64,000 nucleotides of DNA from Verrucomicrobium spinosum DSM 4136 = JCM 18804 (GTDB taxonomy: Bacteria > Verrucomicrobiota > Verrucomicrobiia > Verrucomicrobiales > Verrucomicrobiaceae): positions 6,791,105 to 6,855,104 of the forward strand of contig NZ_ABIZ01000001.1 in NCBI RefSeq assembly GCF_000172155.1. Reading direction: 5' to 3'. Position 1 is the stretch's first letter; the number at the start of each line of letters is the position of its first letter. The position numbers were made by a program, and so were the translations under genes. The notes beneath the pieces are model-generated. The model did no database searches. It saw only the letters and a list, made by a program, of their open reading frames with translations, and had not been told where the DNA came from. Positions 41,280 to 50,471 of this stretch are shown here, piece after piece.

Positions 41280-41615
41280 TTATTCATTCATACGCCAGTC
41301 GGCGCGCTTTTCATGGTCGCGTTTCTCCAGGAAATCAATCAATCTGAAAGCGTCACGAATTTTCCAGTCGGGTGGATTACCGAGAGTGTACAACTCAACT
41401 TCTTCAAGTGCATCTTTCGGCTCCGTGTCCGCTGTGCATCGCAGCAGAAAGTCCTTGAACCAAACTAGCTCCGTTTCGCCGAGACCGGATACGACTGCAT
41501 CGGGTTCATGGAACTGGGCAGTGTAGATCAAACCTTCGCCAAGTGCACCTGCGCGCAGCAACCCACTTTGCCACATCTCATACCATTTTTGGGGATCCTT
41601 GGGATATTCATTCAT
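41280..41615 (-). CDS. candidate immunity protein, 110-aa family, copy 3
   Basis: 111 aa, MNEYPKDPQKWYEMW start. The ATG overlaps the stop of the HEMHEL toxin ORF (41612) as ATGA, indicating translational coupling. It is diverged from copy 4 in the loop after FHEPDAVVSG. Confidence 0.7.
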   Translation of the reverse strand: MNEYPKDPQKWYEMWQSGLLRAGALGEGLIYTAQFHEPDAVVSGLGETELVWFKDFLLRCTADTEPKDALEEVELYTLGNPPDWKIRDAFRLIDFLEKRDHEKRADWRMNE

Positions 41616-42178
41616 GGCTTTCCTTCGTTGCGCATTCTTGTGATAATCTGATCACTAACGTCCCACGCCTCAAGATGCAACTGTCCGTCGTGCTCGGCGT
41701 TGATCAACTTTGCCAGTCGCTCCACAGTCATCCGTTGTCCAGGCGTCTCTTCGAACAGTTTTCGAAGTTTGTTGAGTTCATGCATTTCATGGGCAATGAA
41801 GCCGACGATTCCCTCGTCACTTTTTAGAATTGATGAATCCAGTTGGATCATAATCTTTCCATGGACGTTATAGAAGTCCTTCCACGACACCCACCTTACC
41901 TTGGCCCAGGCCTCTGATCTCGGCCAAGCCCAATAACTGGCATTTATGTCTTTTCCAAGCGAACCAGCCTCTGCTCCGTAAAAATCTATGTCATCCGGAA
42001 TGAGCACGTCATACCGTTTGGCCAGCACAATTGCCTCTTCCACGCTTCGTTCCCTGCCGTCAACGTTGTCTCTCCATCTCACAGTTGGATTTTTCGCTGT
42101 TCCGTTGATTGCATCATTCCTGCCTTGGCCGAGGGTTTGCTGCCCCCCCCACCGAGAAGCTCGGCTCCATGACGCCAT
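41612..42178 (-). CDS. HEMHEL effector domain, out of frame with its delivery module
   Basis: 188 aa; meaningful from QQTLGQGRNDAIN (~residue 13). Key features: IPDDIDFYGAEAGSLGKD, FYNVHGKIMIQLD, SDEGIVGFIAHEMHELNKLRKLF (~residues 135-150) and a late HDGQLHLEAWDVSD. The HEMHE/late-His pattern suggests metal binding, but it is not a canonical HExxH and I do not recognise the family. It is separated from the ORF 42114-43349 by a G8 tract; G7 would fuse them. Confidence 0.6.
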   Translation of the reverse strand: MASWSRASRWGGQQTLGQGRNDAINGTAKNPTVRWRDNVDGRERSVEEAIVLAKRYDVLIPDDIDFYGAEAGSLGKDINASYWAWPRSEAWAKVRWVSWKDFYNVHGKIMIQLDSSILKSDEGIVGFIAHEMHELNKLRKLFEETPGQRMTVERLAKLINAEHDGQLHLEAWDVSDQIITRMRNEGKP

Positions 42179-43349
42179 TCACGGGAGCACCTTTCTCCGT
42201 TGAGGACTGAGACGCACCTGCAGATTTTTCTGTGAGCGCGGTTGATTCGATGCTGGAACTTCCCCCCTGCTGCTGGCCATTTTCACCTTGACCTGCGTCA
42301 CCTTGTCCAGCACCTTCCCTCACGGGTCCGGCTTCGCCGGGCATGCCGGGGGCGATGTTTGACTGGCTCGGAGATGTTTTCGTCGTTCCTGCAGCCCCTC
42401 CCTGTTCCGATCGCGCAGAGGAGGGGCTTCCAAAATCCAGCTTCTTGGCCGGCAGGTAGGCGTCGCCCGCTGCATCTCTAAGCCATTGCGTTTGGAGCGT
42501 CTCCGAAAGCCCGTGCTCCACCACGAGTCCATCGGGCTTGGTCACCACATAGTGGTTGAATCCATCTGCGTACCGCTGAATGTAAATGTGGTTGCCGTTC
42601 CCGGCAATGAATCGCGGTCGCGCATTTTCAATCGTTGAAGTGATCCGCAAGATAGACTTCACCCTTGCGCGATCCACCCAGGTGCGTCCCGTCTTGTCAT
42701 GCGAAGTCGTCAGGTGCTCAAAGAGCACTTCCTCGGTCCCCTGCAAATTGTGCTTCAGCGTCACCGTACGCCCATCACGTGACTGGACGGTCGATGGCAA
42801 CTTTGCCCACAGACCTTTTGCGAAGTTGATGAGTTGAGATTCACCACCATGAGGCAGCCTTACCACAGGCGGCTCCACAGCCTGTTGTTTGTTCACCCAG
42901 CGCCCCACCGCAGCAGGCTCGATGGAGAAGCTGACCTCGGGAACATCGGCGCCTTCATCCGTTGCGGCATTACCCTTGGACGCAGAGTCTCCCACAGCCT
43001 CAGAACCTTCTGTAAGATCAGTCCCGGCTGACTGAGTTACTTCACCGGACTCATCATCAAGAAACACTTGGGTCGCTTCAGCAGACACATCGCCATTTGC
43101 ATTCTGTTCCCCATGCCTCTCCCCATGTTTGCTCTTGAAATCTTCATTGGATCGACGTAGCCTTTCTTCGGCTTCCGCCAGAAGACGTTTCGGACGTACG
43201 GAGCCCGCCTCGGCAGAGCTCGTCTGGTCGGAAGCCACTTTTTCACCTGGGGATTTGCGCAATCCCACCAGCACCAGGGCCTTGATGCCATTTTTACCGG
43301 TGCGTATTTCCTCGGTGTAGTAATACCAGGAGCCGTTGTGGAAGCGCAC
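42114..43349 (-). pseudogene. polyvalent delivery fragment with BECR-like domains
   Basis: 411 aa. It starts inside a BECR-like domain (HVRFHNGSWYYYTEE), with TAA two codons upstream of that motif where paralogues have CAA (ATG-TAA-CAC near 43353). Then come a QTSSAEAGSV linker, VSFSIEPAA, and a second BECR-like domain (VTLKHNLQGTEEVLFEHLTT to NHYVVTKPDG). It ends in PSFSVGGAANPRPRQE because of the G8 tract. The 38690-39430 segment is nearly identical. Confidence 0.6.
42143..42150 (-). repeat. G8 homopolymer between delivery module and HEMHEL effector
   Basis: Eight C on the + strand. Upstream frame (stop 42114) and toxin frame (41612-42178) differ by one base across this tract: upstream reads PSFSVGG, toxin reads GGQQTLG. 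Loss of one G joins them as PSFSVGGQQTLG. Confidence 0.75.
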
Positions 43350-43503
43350 GTGTTACATCGTGGCAACGTTCTTGCCAGAATCTGACGAAAGCATTACTGC
43401 TCCAGGCGCAGGCACACTGCCTCCCCCAATGTTTTCGTTGCATCATCGAACCCTGGGTGCTTCGACTGCCCCTCCCACACCTGAAGCACAGCCACCCGGC
43501 CAA

Positions 43504-43836
43504 TCAGTCCTCCAACCAGTCTTCCGCCTTTTCGTGATCTCGCTCCTCAAGATGAGTTCTCAACTTGAAAGCATCACTCATTTTCCAAATGGGCGGATCA
43601 CCGATGGTCATCATCTCGACTTCGTCCAAGTTGCTGTCGGGGTCGATATCACTGGTGAGTCGCGATAGAAAGTCTTTGAATTCAGCCAGTTCCTTATCAT
43701 CCAAAACGGACACCACGGTTTCGGAATCATGAAAATGGGCAGAATAAAGCAATCCTTGCCATACATCGAGCCTGGAGAGACTACCGGCCCGCCATGTAGC
43801 ATACCACTCTTTTGGATCTTTGGAATATTCTGTCAT
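43504..43836 (-). CDS. candidate immunity protein, 110-aa family, copy 4
   Basis: 110 aa, MTEYSKDPKEWYATW start. The ATG overlaps the stop of the complete HEMHEL toxin (43833) as ATGA. It is nearly identical to copy 1 in the C-terminal half, which suggests duplication of the immunity gene without its toxin. It is the best candidate for a functional pair in this cluster. Confidence 0.75.
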   Translation of the reverse strand: MTEYSKDPKEWYATWRAGSLSRLDVWQGLLYSAHFHDSETVVSVLDDKELAEFKDFLSRLTSDIDPDSNLDEVEMMTIGDPPIWKMSDAFKLRTHLEERDHEKAEDWLED

Positions 43837-45413
43837 TGCTTTTTGCTTTTCTTCATTTCAGTAATGATCTTATCGCTGACACCCCAAGCTTCAAGATGCA
43901 ACTGCCCATCGTGGTCGGCGCTAATCAATTTAGCTAGTCTCTCAAGTGTCATTTTTTGATCAGCTGTTTCAGCAAACAACCGGCGGAGATTGTTTAGTTC
44001 ATGCATCTCATGGGCGACGATTCCGACTATCCCCTCATCACTTTTTAGAAGTGAAGTGTCCAGTTGAATCATAATCTTATCGTGCACGTTGTAAAACTGT
44101 TTCCAAGTTACCATCTGTTTACTTGGGGGCAACTGCTTCTTGGATATGACGCCATATCTCGCGTAGATGTCTTCCCCAAGGGAACCAGGATCCGCCGGCG
44201 CGAAATCGATATCATCCGGTATGGTTACGCCCCACTTTACCGCCAATGCCCTCACCTCATCAATTTCTCTCACGGAGCCATCAGAGTTGTCCTCCCATTT
44301 CACCGTGGGATGTCTTCCAGTTCCACTGACTTCTCCCAAGTCGTCCATCGAGACGGAAGACTTCTGCTCCACACCCACCACCCCTTCATCCAGGAACACG
44401 TCGGATGCTTCCTGTGTTGGGCCGCCCGTCTCGGACTGCACATCGTATTCAGACCTGCGTTTGCTGTTGAAATCCTCGTTTGATCGCAGTAGTCTTGCTC
44501 TGGCTTCCGCCAGAAGCGTTTCGGACGTAATAGAGCCCGCCTCGGCAGAGCTCGTTTGGCTGGAAGCCACCTTCTTTTCCGGCGCTTTGCGCAACCCTGC
44601 CAGAACCAGGGCTTTGCTGCCATTTTTACCGGTACGTACTTCTTCGGTGTAGTAATACCATGAGCCGTTGTAGAAGCGGACGTGCTGGATGGAAGTCACG
44701 TTCTTCCCATCACGCGGCGCCAGGCTCACTGCCCCGGGCGCAGCCACAATCTCAGGCAGCGCCGCCAGGTCCGCCTCCGTCACGGGGTGCGGATCGTTAG
44801 ACCGCGAACCATGCCGCTTGTCCACATGCCGCACACCGGAGAGATCCACCGCACGGATGTACCCGTCCAGACTATGGCCCACCACCTTCTCCAGCAGGGT
44901 ACGCTGCGCATCAGGCAGGCTGGTCTCTGCCCAACTGGGAGCGTTCCCTGGCTGCGCCGCCTCCTTCACCAGACTGTCCAAGTCGGTGCGGTTGTGAGGC
45001 TTCAATGAGAAGCTGGCTTCTCCGAGATCACCCTCAGCGGATGGACCCACTGCCGCATCGGCATCACCTCCGTCGGCGACGGCGTCCGCGCTTTGCATCG
45101 CTTGCGCTTCAGCATCCGTAGTGAGGTCGGTGCCATCGGCCACTCCTTCCTTGCCACCTTCCACCACCTTTGGGTCTATCCCCAGCGCCTTCGCCAGTTC
45201 CTCCTCCAGACGCGAATCCAACTGACCGTCTCGACGCAGTTTCCCAAGCCCCTCCGCACGCCGGAAGGCCGCCTGCATCTTCCGCGCAAAGGCATCATAC
45301 ACCAGGCCCAACCGGGTGTTCCCAACCAGCCGCCGCTGCTCCTCACTCAGCCAGCGGGCATTGGTCTTGAGCCGTTCATTGCCTGCGGAGGCTTCATCCA
45401 TGAACATGCCCAC
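43833..45413 (-). CDS. polyvalent toxin: LPD-like, BECR-like and HEMHEL effector
   Basis: 526 aa, uninterrupted. Residues 1-80: LPD-like module (MGMFMDEASAGNERLKTNAR; AFRRAEGLGKLRRDG). An EASFSLKPHN linker leads to a BECR-like domain (~165-275: HSLDGYIRAVDLSGVRHVDKRHG, AVSLAPRDGKNVTSIQHVRFY, SWYYYTEEVRTG). The C-terminal effector follows: IPDDIDFAPADPGSLGED, FYNVHDKIMIQLD, IVGIVAHEMHELNNLRRLF (~residue 465) and HDGQLHLEAWGVSD. The frame extends upstream of the ATG (RRQWYSSDLKEAFSAVGVG) to a TGA without a better start, so the N-terminus is probably truncated. The immunity gene overlaps. Confidence 0.7.
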   Translation of the reverse strand: MGMFMDEASAGNERLKTNARWLSEEQRRLVGNTRLGLVYDAFARKMQAAFRRAEGLGKLRRDGQLDSRLEEELAKALGIDPKVVEGGKEGVADGTDLTTDAEAQAMQSADAVADGGDADAAVGPSAEGDLGEASFSLKPHNRTDLDSLVKEAAQPGNAPSWAETSLPDAQRTLLEKVVGHSLDGYIRAVDLSGVRHVDKRHGSRSNDPHPVTEADLAALPEIVAAPGAVSLAPRDGKNVTSIQHVRFYNGSWYYYTEEVRTGKNGSKALVLAGLRKAPEKKVASSQTSSAEAGSITSETLLAEARARLLRSNEDFNSKRRSEYDVQSETGGPTQEASDVFLDEGVVGVEQKSSVSMDDLGEVSGTGRHPTVKWEDNSDGSVREIDEVRALAVKWGVTIPDDIDFAPADPGSLGEDIYARYGVISKKQLPPSKQMVTWKQFYNVHDKIMIQLDTSLLKSDEGIVGIVAHEMHELNNLRRLFAETADQKMTLERLAKLISADHDGQLHLEAWGVSDKIITEMKKSKKQ

Positions 45414-45561
45414 CCCAACTGCCGAAAACGCCTCCTTCAGATCGCTCGAATACCACTGCCGGCGTCAAGCGACTTATCCAAAAGAGTCATGGTTCGAACC
45501 TAACAGCTCCTTCACGCGCCAGCTTCACTGCACCAGCTTGGCCTGGAGATCCGCACGCCGT

Positions 45562-46752
45562 TCAAGGCCAGCTCATTTTTTCGATTCTCTCCTTCCAGAG
45601 GACTTTTCCTGAGGTGTCAATGAGGCAGACATCTCCTGACTCTTTGTCGATGATCTCCGTCAGTCCGTGCAAGAACGGTCGCAGGTAGGTGTAGTTGGGC
45701 GGCACAGTGAAACGCATGACACCAGACTTGTCGATGTATCCAGCCTCACCGGGGGACCGCACCCAGCACAATCCTTCAGAAAAATAGCCGCATTGGGCCC
45801 AGGGGAGATTCGCGACCACCTTTCCGCTGGGCTCGATGAGCTTACATTCACCGTTTTTGAGCTTGATAGTACTGATGCCATCTGAGAACCCGCCGATATC
45901 TACTTCTGCGAGGGGAACAGTCCACACGCCGTCATCACGCAAGATGCCGGACAGTTTGCCTTCCGTCACCACGAAGTGTGATTTGTCTGCGATGGACACC
46001 CAGTCATGCTCAATGGGCAGGACCACCCGACCGCCAGCATCAATCACCCCGCGTTTAGATGACTTGTCCCGCCTCCTGGTGGCGACGGCCATGCCGTCCC
46101 GAAAACCCGACAAAAGATAATAGGAAGGCTTGATGACCCATTTCCCCGATGGATCGATCGCCCCGTATTCCCCATCGACCTCAAGCGCAGCCAAGCCGCC
46201 TTCGAACTCGCTTTGCAGGAGCCCCTTGCTGCCATAGGCCACATCCACGCCTACATCGGCTGCCACCTTCGCCAGGGCCCTGCCTGCCCTGTCAATGATG
46301 ACGTACCTGCCCTCAAGCGCCACCAATGCGACATTATTGGAAAAATTACCCGCTGCAAGCCATCGATCAGACTTCACAACCTTGCCCGAATCAAAGTGAA
46401 TCGCATCTATGACCGTTTTGCCTGACGGCGAGATATAGCTGAAGGGACTGGATGTCCCATACATGCGCACCAGAGCGAGTTCCTCGGAGAACTCATGGGC
46501 AACATCAAACCGGGGCCGGATCTGCCATGATCCATCCTGCCGTACATAGCCGCGCCTGCCATCACCCTGCATGTCACCGCGGTTGGTCCAGGAGCGAAGA
46601 CGCGTGCCCGGTTCTTCCGCCCGCTTGTCGCAGCCGCAGGCCAGACCAAGTGCAAAGGTGAGGGCAATGCAAGCGATGCTCGATCTCCACCTGTAGTTTG
46701 TTTTCTCAGCGGGCATGGACATGGAAAGTGTGCTTGGGTATCTGCGGCTCAC
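45562..46752 (-). CDS. WG-repeat lipoprotein, candidate envelope immunity protein
   Basis: GTG at 46752 overlaps the upstream stop (GTGA); an alternative ATG at 46722 (MSMPAEKTNYRW) gives a better-placed signal peptide. A hydrophobic segment IACIALTFALGLACGC ends in a lipobox with the lipidated Cys, so the protein is probably anchored in the envelope facing the periplasm. The remainder is a series of WG-type repeats (GYVRQDGSWQIRPRF; GAIDPSGKWVIKPSY; GVIDAGGRVVLPIEH). It is translationally coupled to a gene with a lysozyme-like motif, which suggests protection against a cell-wall-directed effector. Confidence 0.65.
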   Translation of the reverse strand: MSRRYPSTLSMSMPAEKTNYRWRSSIACIALTFALGLACGCDKRAEEPGTRLRSWTNRGDMQGDGRRGYVRQDGSWQIRPRFDVAHEFSEELALVRMYGTSSPFSYISPSGKTVIDAIHFDSGKVVKSDRWLAAGNFSNNVALVALEGRYVIIDRAGRALAKVAADVGVDVAYGSKGLLQSEFEGGLAALEVDGEYGAIDPSGKWVIKPSYYLLSGFRDGMAVATRRRDKSSKRGVIDAGGRVVLPIEHDWVSIADKSHFVVTEGKLSGILRDDGVWTVPLAEVDIGGFSDGISTIKLKNGECKLIEPSGKVVANLPWAQCGYFSEGLCWVRSPGEAGYIDKSGVMRFTVPPNYTYLRPFLHGLTEIIDKESGDVCLIDTSGKVLWKERIEKMSWP

Positions 46753-48278
46753 AACCCACTCCTACCAAACACCCATCGGAGTTGCAAAATTTTGTTTTCG
46801 TAGCCATCCACAAACGAATCGTGTCCACGCTGAGGAATGTTGGGCGTAGTCTTTCCCTCAAGGGATGGGGGTATCTCGTGTTTTCCCCACATCGTGTCTT
46901 CGACAACTTTTCCCGTCACCTCCTTACCACCCAGATCAATTCTCTGCTTTTTATACCTATGGTCAAAGTTTTCCCCCTGCCTGAAAAACATCACACCCAT
47001 GCGCAGTCGCTGCTCCTGAGTCAGTTTTGACGATATCAATGGATCATACCTGTCGTGATAGAATCTAAAATGCATTGCTGAAGCATAAGACGTGCCGTGG
47101 TCTGTTGCCAGCCAGTTGGCGACATTCCCTTCCGGAATAGAGGGCGCCGTTTCACGATACCTAATCCTGGGATCCTTCTCATAATGCTTTAGCAGGAAGA
47201 CTGCATTGTGGACCGCAAAATTCCCATTTCCAATATCGGCTGCTTTGTGTTCGTCGGGTTTTCCGTCGTCACCTTTAGACACATAATTCGAATTGTATCC
47301 CTCCCTGGCAAACGCGTCCTGAAAGTAGTCGATAACAGCCTTGTGCCCCTTCCTTGTATTGTGCTCCTCAGCAATGCTGAGCATGACTTCAAACGGATCC
47401 ACCTCCCATGTTTTACTGTGTTCCTCGACATAGGGCCGCAGCTCCTGAAGCTTCTTCATGGTTGCCTGACTGTATTGCGGTCCGTTCGCATTCTGAACGA
47501 CACCCGTTTGACTGATAGTTTTCGAGGGCGGCTCCGCAGGTGCATCATAGGTCCGAGTGGTGACAGACTGCCAGTCAGTAAGATTCGTGTTTCTGTCTTC
47601 AGCCGGGTCTCCTCCTCCCCAGTCATTTGACAGGTTGAGCTCTCCATTGATCTCCAGAGGCGGGGGTGATGGATTTTGCAGGGCCAGTGACCCGTCTCCA
47701 CGCACGGCATCCTCCACGGTCTTCTGTTCATGTGCGTATCGGTCCTGTTGCCAGATATGCTGAGTGATGTAGGACCGCACTTCCTGGTCGGTCGCGGTGC
47801 TGCTCCCCATGTTCTCCAGAGCCCACTTACGCCGAAGCGCGGGATAAATGGATGCGGCATGTTCAAGGCCAATTTTCTGGTCGGCGGCGATGTAGACCAG
47901 ATTGAGCGACTGGGTGAGTAGATCTGGCTGCCAGGCAGCGCTGCTGAAAAGTCTGCCCGGTGCACCCAAAAGATCTGTGCCCGGCTCTTCGTAAGTGGAG
48001 AGGCGGAAGGCGCGTTTCGCCTGCTCCATCTCTATTTCCCAGTGCTGTTCGTTCTCCAACTCGGCTTTTGAAAGTGGCCGTGCTGTGGCGGGAAGGGCCG
48101 TGGGAGTGCTTCCGGGAGTGCCGGGGGTGGCACCACTTTTACTTCCTGCGCCCCAGTTCCAGGGCAAGAGGTGCTCCAAGATTCCCCGGTACTCGTCTGC
48201 CTTTCCGCTACCGTACGCGTCGTCACGCTCTGCCATCCTTCCTTCGCCCAATACAAGATTCTCTGCCATAGTTGTCAT
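46749..48278 (-). CDS. possible lytic-transglycosylase-like effector
   Basis: 509 aa from ATG 48278 (MTTMAENLVLGEG), preceded by AAGG; the frame is open further upstream but looks shadow-like. The N-terminal half is linker-like (Pro/Thr-rich, RHIW and ANGPQYSQ segments). Residues ~280-450 contain WEVDPFEVMLSIAEEHNTRKG, DIGNGNFAVHNAVFLLKHY and WLATDHGTSYASAMHF. The first motif resembles the catalytic-Glu helix of transglycosylase/lysozyme folds. The fold is uncertain. It is coupled to the lipoprotein gene 45562-46752, which supports an envelope target. Confidence 0.4.
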   Translation of the reverse strand: MTTMAENLVLGEGRMAERDDAYGSGKADEYRGILEHLLPWNWGAGSKSGATPGTPGSTPTALPATARPLSKAELENEQHWEIEMEQAKRAFRLSTYEEPGTDLLGAPGRLFSSAAWQPDLLTQSLNLVYIAADQKIGLEHAASIYPALRRKWALENMGSSTATDQEVRSYITQHIWQQDRYAHEQKTVEDAVRGDGSLALQNPSPPPLEINGELNLSNDWGGGDPAEDRNTNLTDWQSVTTRTYDAPAEPPSKTISQTGVVQNANGPQYSQATMKKLQELRPYVEEHSKTWEVDPFEVMLSIAEEHNTRKGHKAVIDYFQDAFAREGYNSNYVSKGDDGKPDEHKAADIGNGNFAVHNAVFLLKHYEKDPRIRYRETAPSIPEGNVANWLATDHGTSYASAMHFRFYHDRYDPLISSKLTQEQRLRMGVMFFRQGENFDHRYKKQRIDLGGKEVTGKVVEDTMWGKHEIPPSLEGKTTPNIPQRGHDSFVDGYENKILQLRWVFGRSGL

Positions 48279-48366
48279 CCTTGATGCAATTGCATTTTGC
48301 CTGCTGGCTCGCAGCCTGTTCACCCGCCCGGAAGGCTCCCTACGCAGGGTTGGTAACAGCTTTACC

Positions 48367-49053
48367 TCAGCCCCATTTCGTACCACTTCCACCCGACGAG
48401 CGCCCTGCCGCCGCCAGCACCGCCCTAGCCCCGGCATACCGCTGCTCCACCACTGTCATTTCATCGATCCATTTCTCCACCTCCTTCGTGGTGATGGGCC
48501 GCCCCAGGGTGGAGGCATAGTGGTCCAGCCCGCGCATGAGGTTGAAGGCCTGCCAGGAGGACTCCAGCTTGCCCGCCGCCGGTCTCGCCCTCGGCGCGAG
48601 GGACTCGCCCCCGGACTGGAAGCTCCCTGGTTGGTGCTTGCCCGGGTCCAGTGAGGTGCCTCCACCCAGCTCCTCCGCATCAGCATGGGGCGCGAGGTTC
48701 AGGAAACCGCTCTCATGCATGAGATAGATCTGCCGCATGCCCAGGTGCAGGGATCCGCTGGTGCCCGGAGGCTGCTGGCTCACGGAGTCCAGACGGGAGG
48801 AAAGCAGGCTCCCCACCGGATCCGGCAGCATGGCCAGATCCGCACGCAGACGCTGGAACTCCGCCTCACGCCCGGGCATGAGGCCCATCTCATCACTCTG
48901 CATCACCCGCATGTACACGTCCGGCAGGCGCAGAATGCTCTCGTCCGGCTGGGTCACCATGGGGCCAATCTCTTCCACAGTGGTCCGTGGCCGTCTGGCT
49001 CTGTTTGAAGCACCCTTGTTTTCGATGAGGAACTCACTCCATCCGCGCACCAA
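48367..49053 (-). pseudogene. polyvalent-protein fragment
   Basis: 228 aa of a helical polyvalent region (QPDESILRLPDVYMRVMQSD; QAFNLMRGLDHYASTLGRP) ending KWG-TGA. The downstream effector is in another frame. The upstream end (RRPRTTVEEIG) recalls the junction at 31440 (RPRTTVEPEI). No start is supported. Confidence 0.45.
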
Positions 49054-49284
49054 AATCGATTGACATGTTCGCTACCTGAACTAGCTTCCCTCTGCCTCAT
49101 AGGTGAAGTGCATCTTTCTTATGACCCTATGCGTGAGCAGCCCTGGAGCTTTAGATGCAAGCTCGTGCGTGAGAGACCGTGCAGTATGGGCCAAAAGGTG
49201 GCTGGCTTGCTGGCAACCTGCACTCCTGGCTTTGGGCTTTCGGGTTCGAGGTCAGGGGTGCGAATTCCCTTGTAGGGTGCCTGG
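49054..49284. other. unassigned junction, 231 bp
   Basis: I see no coding frame, RNA gene or repeat here. It separates the polyvalent fragment from the right-hand tandem array and is not similar to any other junction in the window. Confidence 0.5.
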
Positions 49285-49413
49285 TCAAGAGGAACTCGCC
49301 ATGCTCTTCAGGAGCGGCTCCGCCTGCCGCAGCAGCTTCTGCCCAGGCTCCTGCTGGTTGTACACCGGCGTCCACCACCAGGGCATCCCGGGCCTTCTGT
49401 TCCCCTCTGTCAT
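49285..49413 (-). pseudogene. truncated ELID-family copy, end of right array
   Basis: Only the first ~36 family residues remain (MTEGNRRPG to EPLLK), followed by SMASSS and TGA at 49285-49287. The break at 49300 marks the recombination end of the right array. Confidence 0.8.
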
Positions 49414-49418
49414 CGCAT

Positions 49419-49447
49419 AAACTGCGACTCAAACCCGGATTTGTCAA
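49419..49447 (-). promoter_or_regulatory. promoter-like element of truncated copy
   Basis: TTGACA at 49442-49447 and CAGTTT at 49419-49424, intact although the gene is cut. Confidence 0.4.
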
Positions 49448-49481
49448 TCGGCAGAGCAACCCTTCCTCTTCATGAACTGGG

Positions 49482-50414
49482 TTAGGTATTTGTTATTTCC
49501 CGCGCTGATGATTCCGTCGCTTCCTTGGTATCTCCCTCGGTCCTAGCAGTCTCTCTAGGTGGCTGATTGAGATAGTGTTGGCGGTAGAACTCAAAAAACT
49601 TGCTATTCTCATCTACCGACGCCCAGCCCCCCCCGCCGTACCGGAAGAAAGAACTGCGATATGAGTAACGCACATATTCACGATTTTGAATTGCTCGCCC
49701 TAGCTTCAATGCCTCGATCACCGACTCCTGCACCAAACCTAGGTGCGCCACATTCACCCGCAAAAGTTGCAAACACTTGCACAACCACCCTAGCAGCCGG
49801 TGCATCGCCGCGTTGTATTCGCGCTGTTGAATTCTCTTGCGATCTCTTAACTGGGCCATTTCCACACCAATTTCCGTCATCATGCCCGGAAGCCAGTTCT
49901 TTACCTTCTCCCGGGCCTCGGCCTTGCGGGCGAAGGGTGGATACTCATCTTCCTTCCCCTTTCCACACCAGATGTTGGCCGCCTGGAGAAAGACCAACGC
50001 CGCGGGCTTGCATCGATCCAGCGCGGCCAGCAGCAGCCGCTCCTGATGCTGGAGATACTTGGCAAAGGACGTCTTCTGCCCTTTGAGCTCCCAGCGCCGG
50101 TGCATGATCGAGGCCCACGCGGCATCAATGAGCTCCACCCCCACTCTCTTGGCCAGCCGCTCTTCGGTAAAGCGTCCATCCCACCGAGGATACACCACCA
50201 TGAGGCGCATCCGCGCCGCATCCACCCCCAGGGTGATGTGCGCGGGCACTCCACCCGCCTCCGCCTCCTCCTCAGTGAAGTACTCGGCCAGCTCCACCCC
50301 GAGCTTCTTCAGGAGCGGCTCCGCCTGCCGCAGCAGCTTCTGCCCAGGCTCCTGCTGGTTGTACACCGGCGTCCACCACCAGGGCATCCCGGGCCTTCTG
50401 TTCCCCTCTGTCAT
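49482..50414 (-). CDS. tandem ELID-family protein, right array copy 2
   Basis: 310 aa, with VELIDAAW. The C-terminal third differs from the left-array members: RKRIQQREYNAAMHRLLGW, a Gly-rich FRYGGGGWASVDEN block encoded over a C8/G8 tract (49627-49634), and a KFFEFYRQHYLNQPPRE tail. Confidence 0.85.
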   Translation of the reverse strand: MTEGNRRPGMPWWWTPVYNQQEPGQKLLRQAEPLLKKLGVELAEYFTEEEAEAGGVPAHITLGVDAARMRLMVVYPRWDGRFTEERLAKRVGVELIDAAWASIMHRRWELKGQKTSFAKYLQHQERLLLAALDRCKPAALVFLQAANIWCGKGKEDEYPPFARKAEAREKVKNWLPGMMTEIGVEMAQLRDRKRIQQREYNAAMHRLLGWLCKCLQLLRVNVAHLGLVQESVIEALKLGRAIQNREYVRYSYRSSFFRYGGGGWASVDENSKFFEFYRQHYLNQPPRETARTEGDTKEATESSAREITNT

Positions 50415-50419
50415 CGCAT

Positions 50420-50448
50420 AAATTGCGGCTTAAACCCGGATTTGTCAA
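50420..50448 (-). promoter_or_regulatory. promoter-like element of right array copy 2
   Basis: TTGACA at 50443-50448, CAATTT at 50420-50425. Confidence 0.45.
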
Positions 50449-50471
50449 ACGGCGGAGCAACCCTTCCCCTT

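Noticed and set aside
49190-49290. tRNA-like TTCGA stretch in the junction
   Set aside because: No acceptor stem or anticodon arm can be folded around it; GGGTTCGAGG alone is not evidence of a tRNA.
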